NCBI GenBank assembly: GCA_001953115.1
Contig: LSSL01003036.1
Location: forward strand, 1 to 29,490
Reading direction: 5' to 3'
Length of the DNA: 29,490 bases
From: Smittium mucronatum
Taxonomy: Eukaryota; Kickxellomycota; Harpellomycetes; Harpellales; Legeriomycetaceae
Shown: positions 1 to 11,370 of the stretch, one piece after another
How positions within the stretch are numbered: the stretch's first letter is position 1
Layout of the letters: every line of letters starts with the position of its first letter
The notes under the pieces: model-generated
Databases searched by the model: none
What the model was told of the DNA's origin: nothing
Seen by the model: the letters and a program-made list of their open reading frames with translations, nothing else
Position numbers and translations under genes: made by a program

Positions 1-476
1 TCAAAGCTTTGAATTGCGATAACTTAAAGAAAATATTAGGTTTAGAAAATTTTCTTATAAATGATATTAAAACCCCGAAAATTAAACTTTTTACTCTGAT
101 TTTGACGGTATTTTGGAAATTAATAAGTTATAGAACGATAATTCGATGGATTTTTGTTCCAGGATCCGTGATATTTCAACAATAATACAAGTATTATTTT
201 TTGAAACATATAATTATTACTAAATCGATTTAAAAATAATCATTAGAAAAAAAATTTACTTCATAATTCTAAATTTCCAGATTCTAAAAGACGAGTGCGT
301 ATTAGTGATAGCCTAATCAAATTACTCCCAAAGAGAAAATTTATATTTAAAAATACACTATGTATTGGGAAATATAGCGCAACATAAAAGTTCCATTTTG
401 AAATTATTCAGCGCCAAATAAATTGAAGTAAAATATTTTAGGTCTCTAAATCATAAAGTCATAGGAAATTTTATGT
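1..476 (+). repeat. Left arm of a long inverted repeat
   Basis: This segment is repeated in inverted orientation at 12750-13228. By eye the arms match at about 95% over the outer 400 bases and then fade near 476. The outermost 12 bases, TCAAAGCTTTGA, are themselves a palindrome. The arm starts at base 1, so it may extend beyond the window and no target-site duplication can be checked. Long terminal inverted repeats of this size are typical of Mutator-like (MULE) transposons, and transposase relics lie between the arms, so I infer transposon ends. Two independent insertions of a shorter repeat in opposite orientation remain possible. Confidence 0.85.
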
Positions 477-1501
477 CGTTTTTTGTTTTGTTTTTTTTTT
501 TTAGCTTCTTAGTTTTTGGCTTTTTTTTAGTTTCTTCTAGTTAATAATTATGTGTCTCAATTCAAATATGATGATTCCGTGTGTATGAAATGATTTAAAG
601 GCCATTGTTTTAACAAAAATTTTATCTATCAATAACTTTTAAAAAAAAAAACTTCACCATAGTTAAGTTATGATAATAAGTCTATTTTTTATAAAAAAAC
701 ATATATTTTACTTCATAAAGTGCATTTTATGATTTTAAGTATTATATTTATTTTGTATAATTTCGTCTAATCGTTTTTTTAATTTAAAAATTGTATTTTA
801 AAACTAACAAAATACACATTTTATATAAGGTTAACCCATTAATATCTTTTTGATTTCAATTTCATTTTTATTAAATAGCCATCTTAATACCAATAGTATT
901 AAATATAATATAGCCTTAAAAATATAATAAAAAATCATAATTAAAGCTGAATCAGAATAATGATATTTAATTATTTTCTAACAGTTTTTTTGGAATCTAC
1001 TCAAAATTAAGTTTATTTACACATAATCAATCAAAATTTTATGAAATATTATTTTGCTTATCTAATATTGCTTAATTAGGTGTTTTTGCACGAAAATAAA
1101 TGCTAAAATTTTAAATTGGAATTTTATTTGTATCTCGTAGCTTTATTTTTATATGGTAAAAAAAAGGGTTTGAAAGATTTTCATTAGCTCTTATTTTTTA
1201 CTGTATTTTTTAATCAAGAAAATATGATGAAATCAAAAGATTAAAAAGCTTTAAGCTCCGAAAATTTAAACTATCTAAGAATTTTTTAATAAAAATATGA
1301 ATCTTTTATTTTAAAAAAAAGCTTAAACTGGGAGCCATTAGTTACTGTTTCTGAAAAAATTACCAAATTTTATAAGAAAAACACAAGAATATATTCTCTA
1401 AAACGATGCAAAGAAATTTATTGTAGTATAAATAATATCATAATATCATTTTAAATACACAATAAAGTATGAAATATTCGAAGATAAAACATCAGTATAT
1501 A
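477..1501. other. AT-rich non-coding stretch left of the LTR element
   Basis: Homopolymer A/T runs dominate and no credible ORF is seen up to about 1320. From 1320 to 1454 there is a 45-codon plus-strand frame containing SLKRCKEIYC and ending in TAA, just upstream of the LTR insertion point. It could be the displaced 5' part of the plus-strand transposase found at 7863-8930, with the retrotransposon inserted between the two, but I have no firm match. Confidence 0.4.
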
Positions 1502-1770
1502 TGTAATGAGCCAATCTCTCATTACCTCCACACACTTAGATCAATCTACCCAACGGTAAATAACAAACACAAGAATGTCTCATTCTCATGTTGAGCACAT
1601 TCCTGATTAATAATTATATTTTTAGCATTATTAAAGGATCAAACATTATATATGTATATAGTCATGATTAACCTTTATTAGAATGTTTAAGCTTTTCAAC
1701 AAAATTTTTAGTCTTTTCTAAATAAACTACCGCCAAAAATATTGTCCTCTTTTCGGGTATTGAAAGTACA
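1502..1770 (+). repeat. 5' LTR of the Ty3/gypsy element
   Basis: Starts TGTAATGAGCC and aligns along its length with 7573-7844. Shared blocks include CGGTAAATAACAAA, CATTCCTGATTAAT and CTAAATAAACT. Identity is roughly 80% with small indels. The end is set at 1770 (a CA dinucleotide), where similarity to the 3' copy stops. No clear primer binding site was recognised just downstream. Confidence 0.85.
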
Positions 1771-1856
1771 AAAAGCCTATAAAAAACTCCTGAACCTTGT
1801 TTTAAGCCCTTTCATACTATTATAGTCCTTTTAATAGAAACCTCAATTATTATTGT

Positions 1857-2880
1857 ATGAATTAAAATCACCCTGATTTCTACCCCGTAGCCAATGGTGA
1901 TTCTGGCCAGGGTATCACATTGGAACAGACCCAGGTTCTTGCTCAAGCCCATGAACAAATCCAAGATCTATCTCAAGCTCAAAGACAGACCTAATAACAT
2001 AAAAAAAGTCCAATACATGCTCAGTCCCGTGAAAAACATATTCAAACAAATTAAGCTGGAATAACTATGGGTCAGAGAATGTTTAATACCAAATTTGGAC
2101 TAAAAGATGCACCCAAATTTGATGAAAATATGTAAAATTACCAATATTTCATTTCTAGAATGAGTCTATACTTGTGGGCTTAGCTAGAAATTTTTCTTCG
2201 AATAAAAAATAATATTCTTTATAGCAAAAAACCTCAACGGACCTCCTGTGATATGGTTTAATTATTTGGTTATTGGAGATTCCATACACATAAGGACATA
2301 TTTGGGCTTTTCAGAAGAATTCTGCACAAAATTCTCATATCCTAGCTACGGGATCAGAATTCGCGGCCTCATAATAATTATTAATCAGGGAAAGCGCAGC
2401 GTAGCATCGTATTTAGCTATATTTAGAAGTTATGCCTGGGACAGTGGTTATGATCAAACATAATTGGTAGATCAATTTTTAAATGAATTATACGCTAAGA
2501 TTATGAACATCCTCCTCACCGTATACCATCCACAAACTTTAGGGGAAAATATAAATTAGGAAGTTAAAGTGGATAACAGGATGGTCACCATGCCCATGCT
2601 TTGTGACGAGTCGCCAGTATAAATAATTAGAAATAAACGAAGAAATCAAAACTACAGTTCTCATGTGAACTTAGATAATACAAAAAAAATTTATAGATGG
2701 ATATAGATAGCATATCCACACTTTATAGATGCCAATTGTCTACAAAGGAGAAAAACAGACGATACAAACTGGGCCTATGTTTATATTGTGGATCAGAAGA
2801 ACACCAAAAAATCAACTGACCAAAGAAACCAAATTAAGGAAACTCGGATGTCCACAGTAGAAATGAGGTTGCTGCTAGGC
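1857..2880 (+). pseudogene. Ty3/gypsy gag relic with zinc knuckle
   Basis: Gag forms the particle and packages RNA in LTR retrotransposons. An ATG at 1857 is followed at once by a TAA. A glutamine-rich segment (about 1912-1992) resembles the N-terminal coiled region of Ty3 Gag. An open stretch at 2248-2463 contains QGKRSVASYLAIFRSYA, the characteristic motif of the retrotransposon gag domain. A CCHC zinc knuckle follows: CLYCGSEEHQKIN at 2778-2816, with the last cysteine replaced by TGA (2817-2819). Several stops and frame changes make it non-functional. Confidence 0.8.
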
Positions 2881-2959
2881 TAAAGATGTATGTTTAAATT
2901 TTCACTTAAAAACAGTTCAGTTCAGTTTTTTATTTTCAATAAAAATAAAATCTGAAAAA

Positions 2960-3114
2960 TCAAAATCTTTCATTAATATATTTTTTTTAATTGGTTCTGG
3001 AGCTTCAGAAAATTTCATAAACCAAAACTCTGAAACAAATCTAGGAATTTTGTCATCAGAGCTAAACATTACTATTTCTTTAGAGAATATTGATGGTAAA
3101 TAACTACTCGAAGA
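2960..3114 (+). pseudogene. Ty3/gypsy aspartic protease relic
   Basis: The frame reads LIGSGASENFIN from 2987. Retroviral-type aspartic proteases carry (L/I)-D-(S/T)-G-A at the active site; here the catalytic Asp is Gly (GGT at 2993-2995). The frame stays open to about 3097 and then stops. It lies between the gag knuckle and the reverse transcriptase, as expected. The loss of the catalytic aspartate alone would abolish activity. Confidence 0.65.
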
Positions 3115-3789
3115 CCCAATACATAACAAATTTAAAAATGTAAAATTTGAATCAAATAATCACCATTAATCAACCACACTTTATCCTATGTAATCTCCAA
3201 ATATCCCAATAGTTCTTATTTTTGCCTTTTTTAGAGATAAATACCCCAAAAATAAACTAAAGAAATAAGGAGATAACATTTTATTCCAGGTATTGTAAAT
3301 AAAAATGCGTCCAAATAGAATTCATTGAATGAGGTGCATTCAAACCACATGAATTTCTGTCTGATAGTAGCAAAAATTCATATGAGATCAGTTCTTCAGA
3401 AACAAAAGAAAAAAGAATAGAGTTTTATGATGCTCTAAGCGCTACAGAGCTGAAAAATGAAGACAATAATATTAAAAATAGTAATAAAAAAATATTAAAA
3501 TATAATTAAATATGAAATAATCTAATTTAGAAAACGATATAGAATCAACATACACAAATATTCCATATGAGTACCAACAATTTTCAGAGTTATTTGATAA
3601 AAAAGAAGCGAATAATCTATAAAAAAACCAAAATACTATTTTATTACAGAAGAAATCTCAGGAGCAAACCCTTTATTTCACCCTATATATTCCTTATCAG
3701 AAACAAAACTAGTAGCTGTTGAATATTTAGACGCTAACCTAGCAAAAGAATTCATATCTCACAGTAAATCACTGACCGGAACCCCAATA

Positions 3790-4360
3790 ATTTTATATTA
3801 AAAAGAAATCTGGTGATCTGAGATTATTTTTAGATTACAGGAAACTAAATGAAGTCGCAATAAAGAACCGGCACCCCCTTCCTAGAATAAATTAATCCTT
3901 CGACAGACTGCTCTCAGAAAAAAAATAGCAAGTTAGACTTAAGAGAAACTTACAACTTGGTACGCATAAGGAGAGATAAAGAATCGAATGCAGCATTTAG
4001 ATGCAGATAAAAGTATTTCAAATATAATTTCATTCCTTTCAGTCTTACAAATACACCAGCCACCTTCCAACAATTATCAACGATTTACTAAGGAGAGTGC
4101 TAGACGATATATTAATTTTAAGTAACAGTGTAGACGAACATAAAGATCGCGTTATAAAATTTCTAACCAAACTGCAACAATACAACTTATATCGCAAACT
4201 GGAGAAATATAAATTACACTAAGATGATGTAGAATTTTTAGGTCATGTAATATCTAAAAATGGCTTAAAAACTGATCCTAAAAAAATAGCGGATATCATC
4301 AATTTAAAGACCCCTATAACCATGAAATACATTCAAATATTTTTGGTGTTGATCAAATAA
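3790..4360 (+). pseudogene. Ty3/gypsy reverse transcriptase relic
   Basis: The N-terminal fingers motif [20 protein letters not shown] begins near 3802, and the catalytic box appears as VLDDILI at 4098-4118, with Val where an aromatic residue usually precedes the x-D-D. Downstream, VEFLGHVISKNGLKTDPKK (about 4229-4285) is the standard post-catalytic segment of Ty3/gypsy RT. Stops (for example TAA at about 4219) and frameshifts around 3890-4080 break the gene. The family is clear and the copy is dead. Confidence 0.88.
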
Positions 4361-4363
4361 TAC

Positions 4364-4726
4364 ATGAAATGCATACCAAACCTATCTGAAATGGCTATCC
4401 CGCTAACCAGACTATTAAAAAAGGAAATTCACTTCAAATGGGGTAATAATTCTGAGAGATTATTTATATCAATGTTTAAAAAAATCACTAATACCCCTTT
4501 ATTAGTATATGTTGACCCTAACTGGCAGTATATAGTCGAAACTGAAGCGTCAGAATTCACTTTGGGTGCAATACTTTCTATAGCAGACTGTTTGGGTGAT
4601 CTAAAACATATAACATTATATTCAGGAAAATTCACCCCCGCCGAGATAAATTATTTTGTGCACGATAATGAGATGATAGAAATATTATGCTCTCTAACCA
4701 GTGGCAAAATTATTTGGAGGGGGTAA
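4364..4726 (+). pseudogene. RT connection and RNase H relic
   Basis: An open stretch of 120 codons starts with the RT thumb/connection (MAIPLTRLLKKEIHFKWG) and runs into RNase H (NTPLLVYVDPNWQYIVETEA). The first RNase H aspartate of the usual D-x-S/A-D context is Glu here (ETEASEFTLGAILS, about 4538-4580). RNase H would remove the RNA strand during reverse transcription. It is in line with the RT upstream and the integrase downstream. A short further frame at 4687-5037 may hold the RNase H C-terminus and the linker to integrase. Confidence 0.8.
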
Positions 4727-5134
4727 ATAAAAGATTCAAAGTATTAACAGAACAAAAGAATCTAGATTATTTCAAAAGCGCAAAATCTCTTAATAGAAGA
4801 CATGATGTATGGGATCTATTATTTACTAGATATGAATCTGTTATCAATTATAGACCTGAAAAACTCGTAGAAAAGCCTGAAGCTTTATCAAGAGGATCAG
4901 AATATCAGTCAAAATTTGATTCAGGAAACAACAAAATCCATTCATCAATGCTCATTAATAACTTAAATTTACAAAGGGATATAATAAAAGCCATTAAAAC
5001 CGAGAATAAGACAGATATTAAAACATTGAATTTATAAAAAATTGTAACCATGACAGAAGAGTAAAACTTATAATTGGTCTATTGTTAGCTAAGGACAAAC
5101 TGTACATTCCAGAATCATCAAAGATAACAATTTT

Positions 5135-5610
5135 GAAATTTATCATTATTCCTCACCAGCGGATTATTTTGATATAAATAAGACTATTTCTTTGGTATCA
5201 AGATATAATTGGTTCACATTTATGCAAAAAATAGTGGTTAACTATGTTTAGGGATGAAATGCATGCTCGCGCAATAAAAGCAAAAAGCATAAAAGGCATA
5301 ATTTTTTAATACCATTACCGATGCCAAATAAACCTTGGGATTAAATATCGATTGATTTCATCGTAGAACTTCCTAAATCAAGAGGTTATAGTAAAATATT
5401 GGTGATAGTAGAAATATACATCAAAATGGCTAAATTTATACCGTTTAAAAAACTGAAAAATTCAAAAGAAACAGCCCAATCATTCGTGGACATAATTTTC
5501 AATTTTTTTGGAATGTCATCAGTTACAGTATCAGATAGAGGTAAAAAATTCACTTCAAAGTTTTGTAAATTCCTGTATAATTTACTAAAAGTGAAAGTAA
5601 AGCTATCTGT
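5135..5610 (+). pseudogene. Ty3/gypsy integrase relic, N-terminal and core part
   Basis: A single frame covers the zinc-binding region, with the conserved His altered to Tyr (YHYSSPADYF) and a cysteine pair reduced to one (NACSRNK, the other a stop). The catalytic core follows. The first catalytic Asp is in ISIDFI (GAT 5354-5356) and the second in VSDRGKKFTS (GAT 5534-5536), 60 codons apart as expected. Sequence similarity to integrase stops at VKLS (5610), where an insertion begins. The third catalytic residue is found only after that insertion, near 6446. Confidence 0.82.
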
Positions 5611-6420
5611 CATGTCAGGTATAAGTGTCCAGCTCAATATCAATCATCTACTTGATATTGTGGCCTTTTGTTACAATGTGTATCACCTAAGCTAGAAGTT
5701 GCAGGGTTTGAACCCCAGGAATGCCATTTAATTTTTTGGATAAGCTGGATACAACCCATTCAAACTTTCCCTTCTTACCTCGGTTCCACAATAATTCGGC
5801 ATGGAATATAGTGCGGGAGCGCGGTGATTAATTATATTTGTTAGGTAACACAAATTTTGAGTTTAGAATAAGAAGTAAATTTTTGGAGGTTTATTGATAA
5901 TAATAATTCAAAGAATTAATAAGATAAATTAGTCGTAAAGTTTAAATCTCGTCGGATGGCTCTGTTTTTATATCTTTCACTGGCTACGGTATTCTTCTGT
6001 CTGACTCTATTCCGTTCCATCTGCTTATTAATTTGGAATCTCAGTACACCGGCATTTACCCGCTCTGTCTATATCATCGGTACTTATTTGCATGATCGAT
6101 AAGAACGCATAAAAATAATTCGGATTGCAAGATCTTGGATAGGCCGACCAAATTACAGCCCATCCAATCACCCGCTATCCGGTCATTGGATCTAAGATCT
6201 TTCATTCCGGGAATAGATCCCGAGACCTGTAATTAAAGCACCAAGCGCTTTCAATTTGTGCCAGTTGACCTTGTTTATCATGCACAACTTTTTATTTATA
6301 TAACCCCCACCAATCATACTCGAATATGGTATCCAGTAAAAACATATCAGTTCTAAAAATATAAAAAAAACTATTGGTGTCATCCGACAAAATGCATGTT
6401 CATTACAATATCATAATCGT
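5611..6420. mobile_element. Insertion of unknown type in the integrase gene, with a Pol III box B-like site
   Basis: About 810 bases interrupt the integrase between its second catalytic Asp and the segment carrying the catalytic Glu. The insert is visibly richer in G and C than its surroundings (for example 5985-6260). It has GGGTTTGAACCCC at about 5708-5720, a good match to the tRNA T-arm/box B, and a 9-bp perfect hairpin CAATATCAA/TTGATATTG at about 5636-5661. No long ORF, LTR-type ends or inverted repeats were recognised. A tRNA-derived SINE-like or non-autonomous element is my best guess. Confidence 0.45.
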
Positions 6421-6990
6421 TTCATCTCGAGAAGATGGGTAAACGGAAAGGATAAATAAAATATTGGAACAATACTTGAGATTTTATATTAATTTTCGGC
6501 AAAAAAATTAGAGACTATTTTTATATGGTAGAGTTTGCTTACAGTAATTCAAAACACTATTCAAAAAATATTTCACCATTTTTCTCTCTAATAGGATACC
6601 ATCCCAAATTATCAACTCTACACTTCTAGTCAATAACCGTTCTTGAGGCGGAATATCGAGTAAAAATTCTCAAAAAAGTAAATATAAAATTCAAATCAAA
6701 CTTATCCAAGACCATAATAAATTACTGAAAAATAATCAGATGTAGATCGACTAGATGTAGCATAATTTATATAAGGAGATACTTAATGATTAAACGCGAA
6801 AAATATTAAATCTCTTCGAAATTTAAAAAAACTAGATTATAGATTTTTAGGACCTTACAAAATAGAATTCAGGACCAAAAAAGTGGCTTTCAAGTTGATT
6901 CTCACAAACTACATAAAAATCCACCCAGTATTTCATGTAGGTTTACTGGAACCATATTTTTTAAAAAAATCTTCAAATGGAAATTATAAG
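6421..6990 (+). pseudogene. Ty3/gypsy integrase relic, C-terminal part
   Basis: Resumes with a degraded form of the conserved DGQTE segment. The catalytic Glu codon is GAA 6446-6448, followed by RINKILEQYLRFY; a stop replaces the preceding Gln (6440-6442). Further on, VEFAYSNSKHYS and GYHPKL (about 6525-6615) are typical of Ty3/gypsy integrases. The GPF/Y-like tail includes AFKLILTNYIKIHPVFHVGL (6886-6945). Together with 5135-5610 it reconstitutes the usual domain order, but stops and frameshifts remain. Confidence 0.8.
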
Positions 6991-7039
6991 GAACTAACAC
7001 TAATAAAGCTCTTTCCAGACCAAAATTTTTTTATTCAAA

Positions 7040-7175
7040 AAATACTGGATTCAAAAAATACTGGATTCAAAAATCCATCACAGTAAAGTAAAATATTTAG
7101 TCATTTACAAGGAATATTCTTATTCAGAAGGATAGTTGGAACCGGTTTCAAATATAAATAACAAGAGTTTAATGT
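7040..7175 (+). pseudogene. Chromodomain relic at the integrase C-terminus
   Basis: After the integrase tail the sequence reads QKILDS, a tandem repeat, and then in another frame KIHHSKVKYLVIYKEYSYSE ending near a stop and LEP. This matches the chromodomain pattern of an 'ILDSR' start, a 'YLVKWKGY' core and a final 'WEP'. In chromoviruses this domain directs integration to particular chromatin. The frame change occurs inside a 17-bp tandem duplication (GGATTCAAAAAATACT, about 7046-7078), which is probably what broke it. Confidence 0.6.
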
Positions 7176-7572
7176 ATAAATCCCATCCCCGATTCAAAAA
7201 CAAACCTGGCGCATCAGCAGTAATTCATAAAAACTGTAGCTCCATACTTAAAAACATTAAGTCATAAAATTCTAAAACAATATAGCCGAAAGATCAGTCC
7301 AACCATTTTTTCCAGCGATTAATAATCAACCAATTTAGCTAAACCCCCCTACCTCTTAGACGGATCCGACTAAGAGGGAAGGAGAAGCAAAAAAACAAAA
7401 GGAATTTTTTAATAAGCTTCTATTAAAATATTCCGAATTAAAAAAAAATATGAAATTATGACCATCGAAGAGACCCCAATTAAGGAAGAAAAATATCAGA
7501 GAAATACCAAATCTAAATTCAAGCACACCGATATGAAAATAACCAAGACCAAAAGTTTTAGGAGAGAGATAG

Positions 7573-7844
7573 TGTAATGAGCCGATGCCTCATTAATCCA
7601 CATAATTATATAAATCTGCCCAGCGGTAAATAACAAAAACAAGAATTGCTCATTTTCATGTTGAACACATTCCTGATTAATTATTCTATCTTTAGAATTA
7701 TTAAAGAATGCACCATTATTTATATATATATATATACAATATTAAATATTATTAAAATAGTTAAGCTTTTAAACAAACTTACCAGTCTTGTCTAAATAAA
7801 CTGCCAATAAAACTCTTGTCCCCTTTTTTTATCTTGAAAATATA
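7573..7844 (+). repeat. 3' LTR of the Ty3/gypsy element
   Basis: Starts TGTAATGAGCC right after the purine-rich GGAGAGAGATAG (7561-7572), which fits a polypurine tract for plus-strand priming. It contains a (TA)n stretch near 7718-7735 that is expanded relative to the 5' copy. The end is taken at about 7844; the last bases have drifted from a canonical CA. Confidence 0.85.
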
Positions 7845-7862
7845 GTAGAGGGAAACATTCCG

Positions 7863-8930
7863 ATGAGTTTTTTGAAAAATAGATCGAATCCTATTTATAA
7901 TTTCAAAATAGAAAAAAGGGATTATATAAAGAAATGCTTTGAGGAAATACTGAAGAATTTATTTAGAATAATGAAAAAAGCAGGGAAAATGGGTAATTCA
8001 ATCAAAACTTATGATATATATAACTATAAATCAAAATTTTCTGAGAAAATATATTTTTCAAAAAATAAAGAGATTATAACTGATATGGTTTTTCATAAAA
8101 TCCAAAACTTATTAAAATTTAATAGATATTTTTTAAAAGAAATTGATTCATCAAAAGAATTTAAAAAAATATTTCTAAGAAAAATGTGATTAATAATGGG
8201 ATAAATTTCATAAACCTGAATGTTATTGTAACGTGAAAATTATTATAATTGGGATATAAAGTGGTATTTTTGGGATATTACGATATAAACAAAAAGTTTT
8301 TTCCTTTTTAAATTGTTATAATGAAAAGTAAAACAGAAGAATCTTACACTTTGATCTATGAAACACATAAAAAATAAATGATAAAGCTTCAAATATATTT
8401 GTTTCCAGAAAAATTTACATCAGATAATGCTCATGTAGCCAAAAATTCTATAAATTTGTGTTTCTCTTTAGCGATCAGAATTAACTGCTACTATCATGCT
8501 TTCATTTCAATATTAATATTTTAAATTATATACAAAAATACTTCCCTTCAGCTTCCATAAGATTTTTTATTATTCAAAGCTGCTGGTGAAAAAAAGTTTG
8601 AAAAAGCTAAACAATTTTTTTTAGAAAAAATTAAGGTTATTTATCTAAAAATATTGATACAAACTACATAAAGAAAAACTACTTTGATAACAACCAAAAC
8701 TGGTATGAGTATTTCGAAATATTCAGTCCCAGCAAAAATAATGTAAACGAGTGCTTTAATTTTAAGATTAAATCGAATAATATTTCTACAAAAAACATTT
8801 TTAAGTTTAGTTTATCGACCTGATAACTGAGATTTTTTCTGAAGAGATCGATATTCCAAAGTTTTCTAAACCTGTTTACAATATTAGTGATTTTTTTATG
8901 TACATCCTAGATAAACCTTCAAAATGATAT
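7863..8930 (+). pseudogene. Broken MULE-like DDE transposase, plus strand
   Basis: DDE transposases cut transposon ends and join them to target DNA. In pieces on one strand I read MKSKTEESYTLIYETHKK (8322-8375) and, directly after a stop, FPEKFTSDNAHVAKN and RINCYYHAF in the frame 8378-8530. After a frameshift NQNWYEYFE, SPSKNNVNECFNFKIKSNN follows (about 8695-8785). This order (Y-rich segment, TSD-A with C..H, then W and NN..E..N) is that of the MULE/IS256 transposase domain. A 108-codon ORF at 7863-8189 lies immediately upstream and may be its N-terminal part, though I do not recognise it. Stops at 8376, 8531 and 8819 make it non-functional. Confidence 0.55.
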
Positions 8931-11370
8931 ATATACGTACTAAATTGAAAAGTATTTTTTTGAAAAGAAATATGTATTCAATTTTTAATTAAAAAAATCC
9001 AAAAAAAATTTATGCGAAACTGAAAGGAAGAAAAATTGTGTAATTGAAATTTTTGTTGAAAAAATACAAAGATATTTACAATTATTGAAAAAAAATTCAG
9101 AAAGTAATGATGTGCTCTCAATTATATACCTTGATTAATGATTTTGGGAAACTTGATTTTATATCTATATTTTTCAAGAAAAAAAAGGAGCGTGGGGAGG
9201 GAAAAAAAAATTCAGGGTCAGAAAGCCATTACTTTTCGATTAAATTTTAGGCCTTCTAATGCCCAGTTTTTCTTATTTTTTCATTATCATAACAGATATT
9301 TTATATTGTATTATTTAAATAAAATCTTATTTTTACTACAGTGTATGGAGGTACGCAGCCGGTAGTCCGGCAGAGGAGCTTATTGTAGTTAGGATAATAG
9401 TCTTTTCTATACGACTTTTTCTTTTTTTCAATTTTTTTTAGTATAGTTTTTAATGACGTTATCTTACAATAAAATTCCGTGATATAAAAAAAAAAAAATA
9501 CCACAGTGTATGAATTATTAGCTATCCGGTACAAAATCAACTTGAAATCTTATTAAATTATTTGAAATTATAAAAATCACAATTATCGAAACAATAAATT
9601 CAGAGACTTCAAATACTACCAAAATATTTTGTAACTTTATACTTAGTGCAGTAAATTTATGATCAAATATACTTTATGGGGTTATTTTATAGTTGAATCA
9701 TCTATGTAAAAAAATTCAAAAAATGAAAATATTAGCTAGATAAAAATAATAAAATTTGATCCCACCCCCCCCCCTCTCATCTGAAAAATAGTATTTTGTT
9801 AAAAAAATGCCAATAGCTTTTCTAAAAATGTCTAAATAGCAACTTTAAGATAAATTATACAGCCGAAAACCTTTCTAAAAGTTTTAATTTTTTCTAATTT
9901 CACATCAGAGATTTTATTTTCACCAATTATGGAGAGTGCTGTAGGAATATAGAAGAAATTCCGGCTATTAAAATATATTCAAATAGCGATTTTCTTTATA
10001 TAATTAAAAAATAGTGCGAATAAGAGTAAAATTGAAAAAAAATCGAAATTAAATTCATGTTTAGAAAAAAAATTATTAAGATCTTACCAATCTTGTTCTG
10101 CATTAATACTAATATTTATTTCAAATAATAAAAAATATGCGACACATAATAAATGAAGGCAAATAAGAAAATCAGAGAAATTAATATCATTAATATAAAT
10201 CTTCTAAATATCAAATCGTTTTTTTTTTGAAAATCGACGCAGTGTGAGTATAAGGAAAGTTAGAAAAATTTTAATTGAAAAAATATATATTAAAATTTTC
10301 TTTTATGATAATGGTAAAAATTGATATAAAAAGTTTACATCATTCAATTCCTAAACCAAATGCGTTGTATCTATTTTTTACAAAAAAATTCATCATAAAG
10401 GCAGGTTTGACAGGTTTGACAGGTTTTCTTTATTAATCATTACATCAAATATAAATATGTAATTATAAGTTTTTTAAATCTAAGAAATTGAAACTTTTGA
10501 CAAACCTAAAGATTTATTAAGTAGGATATTTCAGAATTCCCGATTTCAAAAGTTTACAGATACATCGAAGTTTATTAAATGTGATTTTTTGATTGCTGAG
10601 ATAAACCGTGTGATACTGTGAAATGATTTTGATAAAAAAATATAGTAACAGAAGTGTAAATTTTTTTGAGGAAAGTTGGTATTTTTAATTTATATGGTTT
10701 ATAAATTAAAAATAAAGGTATTTGCAGAATATAAAGTACGTTTATTTTCTAAACATAATCTATAAACTTCAAGAAATAGTTTACATAATCAACCTTACTT
10801 TTATTAAGAACCACTCTATAAAATATGAATAATTTAACCTCTGCAAAAAGGTAAATTTCAAAATAATTTGATAAAAAGATAAGTTTTTCTTGCAAATTTA
10901 CTTAATCTCAATCACTTTTATAAATTATTAGTGCTAAATTAATTGATATTATTAGAGCAGAAAATATTGAAACAAAAATAATTTTATAAAATAGATGGAT
11001 TATTTCTACACGTCCTTCTTTTTATCCCGATAATCCCCAAATTCCCGAAAATTATCCATGAGTTAAATTTAGACTGACTAAGCTTATAAATATCTTCTTT
11101 CTAAGTCTTTTTGAAATTTTTATAACTAATTAAAGCGTAATAAAATCATAATAAATGACTTTACAAACGTTTAAAGTCTTATAATGAAGCATGTAATTAA
11201 TTAAAGTATCACTTCTTGTGTATGAATTTACCAACATATAACTCATGATTTAACTTCAATAAAGATATAGCCTTGCAAAAATTAAGGTATGTAACTTCAT
11301 GTTCTATCGTGTGGTTAAAAGTACAGCTTTCAGAAAATCGATCCACTATTCTTAGTTTGTTTTTTTACCT
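8931..11370. other. AT-rich non-coding interior
   Basis: There is no credible coding region on either strand. The stretch contains homopolymer runs, a run of ten C (9765-9774), a 9-bp tandem unit CAGGTTTGA repeated about three times (about 10402-10428), and a short GC hairpin GCCGG-TAGT-CCGGC (about 9358-9372) between two near-identical copies of TAYYACAGTGTATG at about 9335 and 9497. It probably represents decayed transposon interior. Confidence 0.5.

Larger units (their letters stand above)
1502..7844 (+). mobile_element. Degenerate Ty3/gypsy LTR retrotransposon (chromovirus type)
   Basis: The order is LTR, gag with one zinc knuckle, aspartic protease, reverse transcriptase, RNase H, integrase, chromodomain, purine-rich tract, LTR. 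This is the Ty3/gypsy order, and the chromodomain at the integrase end places it with the chromoviruses. Frames are broken throughout by stops and indels, and several key residues are lost. The bases before the 5' LTR (ATATA, 1497-1501) also occur near the 3' LTR end (about 7840-7844), a possible 5-bp target duplication. LTR identity is only about 80% by eye, so the insertion is old. A further ~0.8-kb insertion sits inside the integrase (about 5611-6420). Confidence 0.88.

Noticed and set aside
2917..3129. 70-codon minus-strand ORF
   Set aside because: It is antisense to the retrotransposon protease relic.
9765..9774. Run of ten C residues in AT-rich DNA
   Set aside because: Striking locally but a simple homopolymer; no supporting context such as a promoter or telomere repeat.
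10402..10428. Tandem CAGGTTTGA units
   Set aside because: About three copies only; ordinary small tandem duplication.
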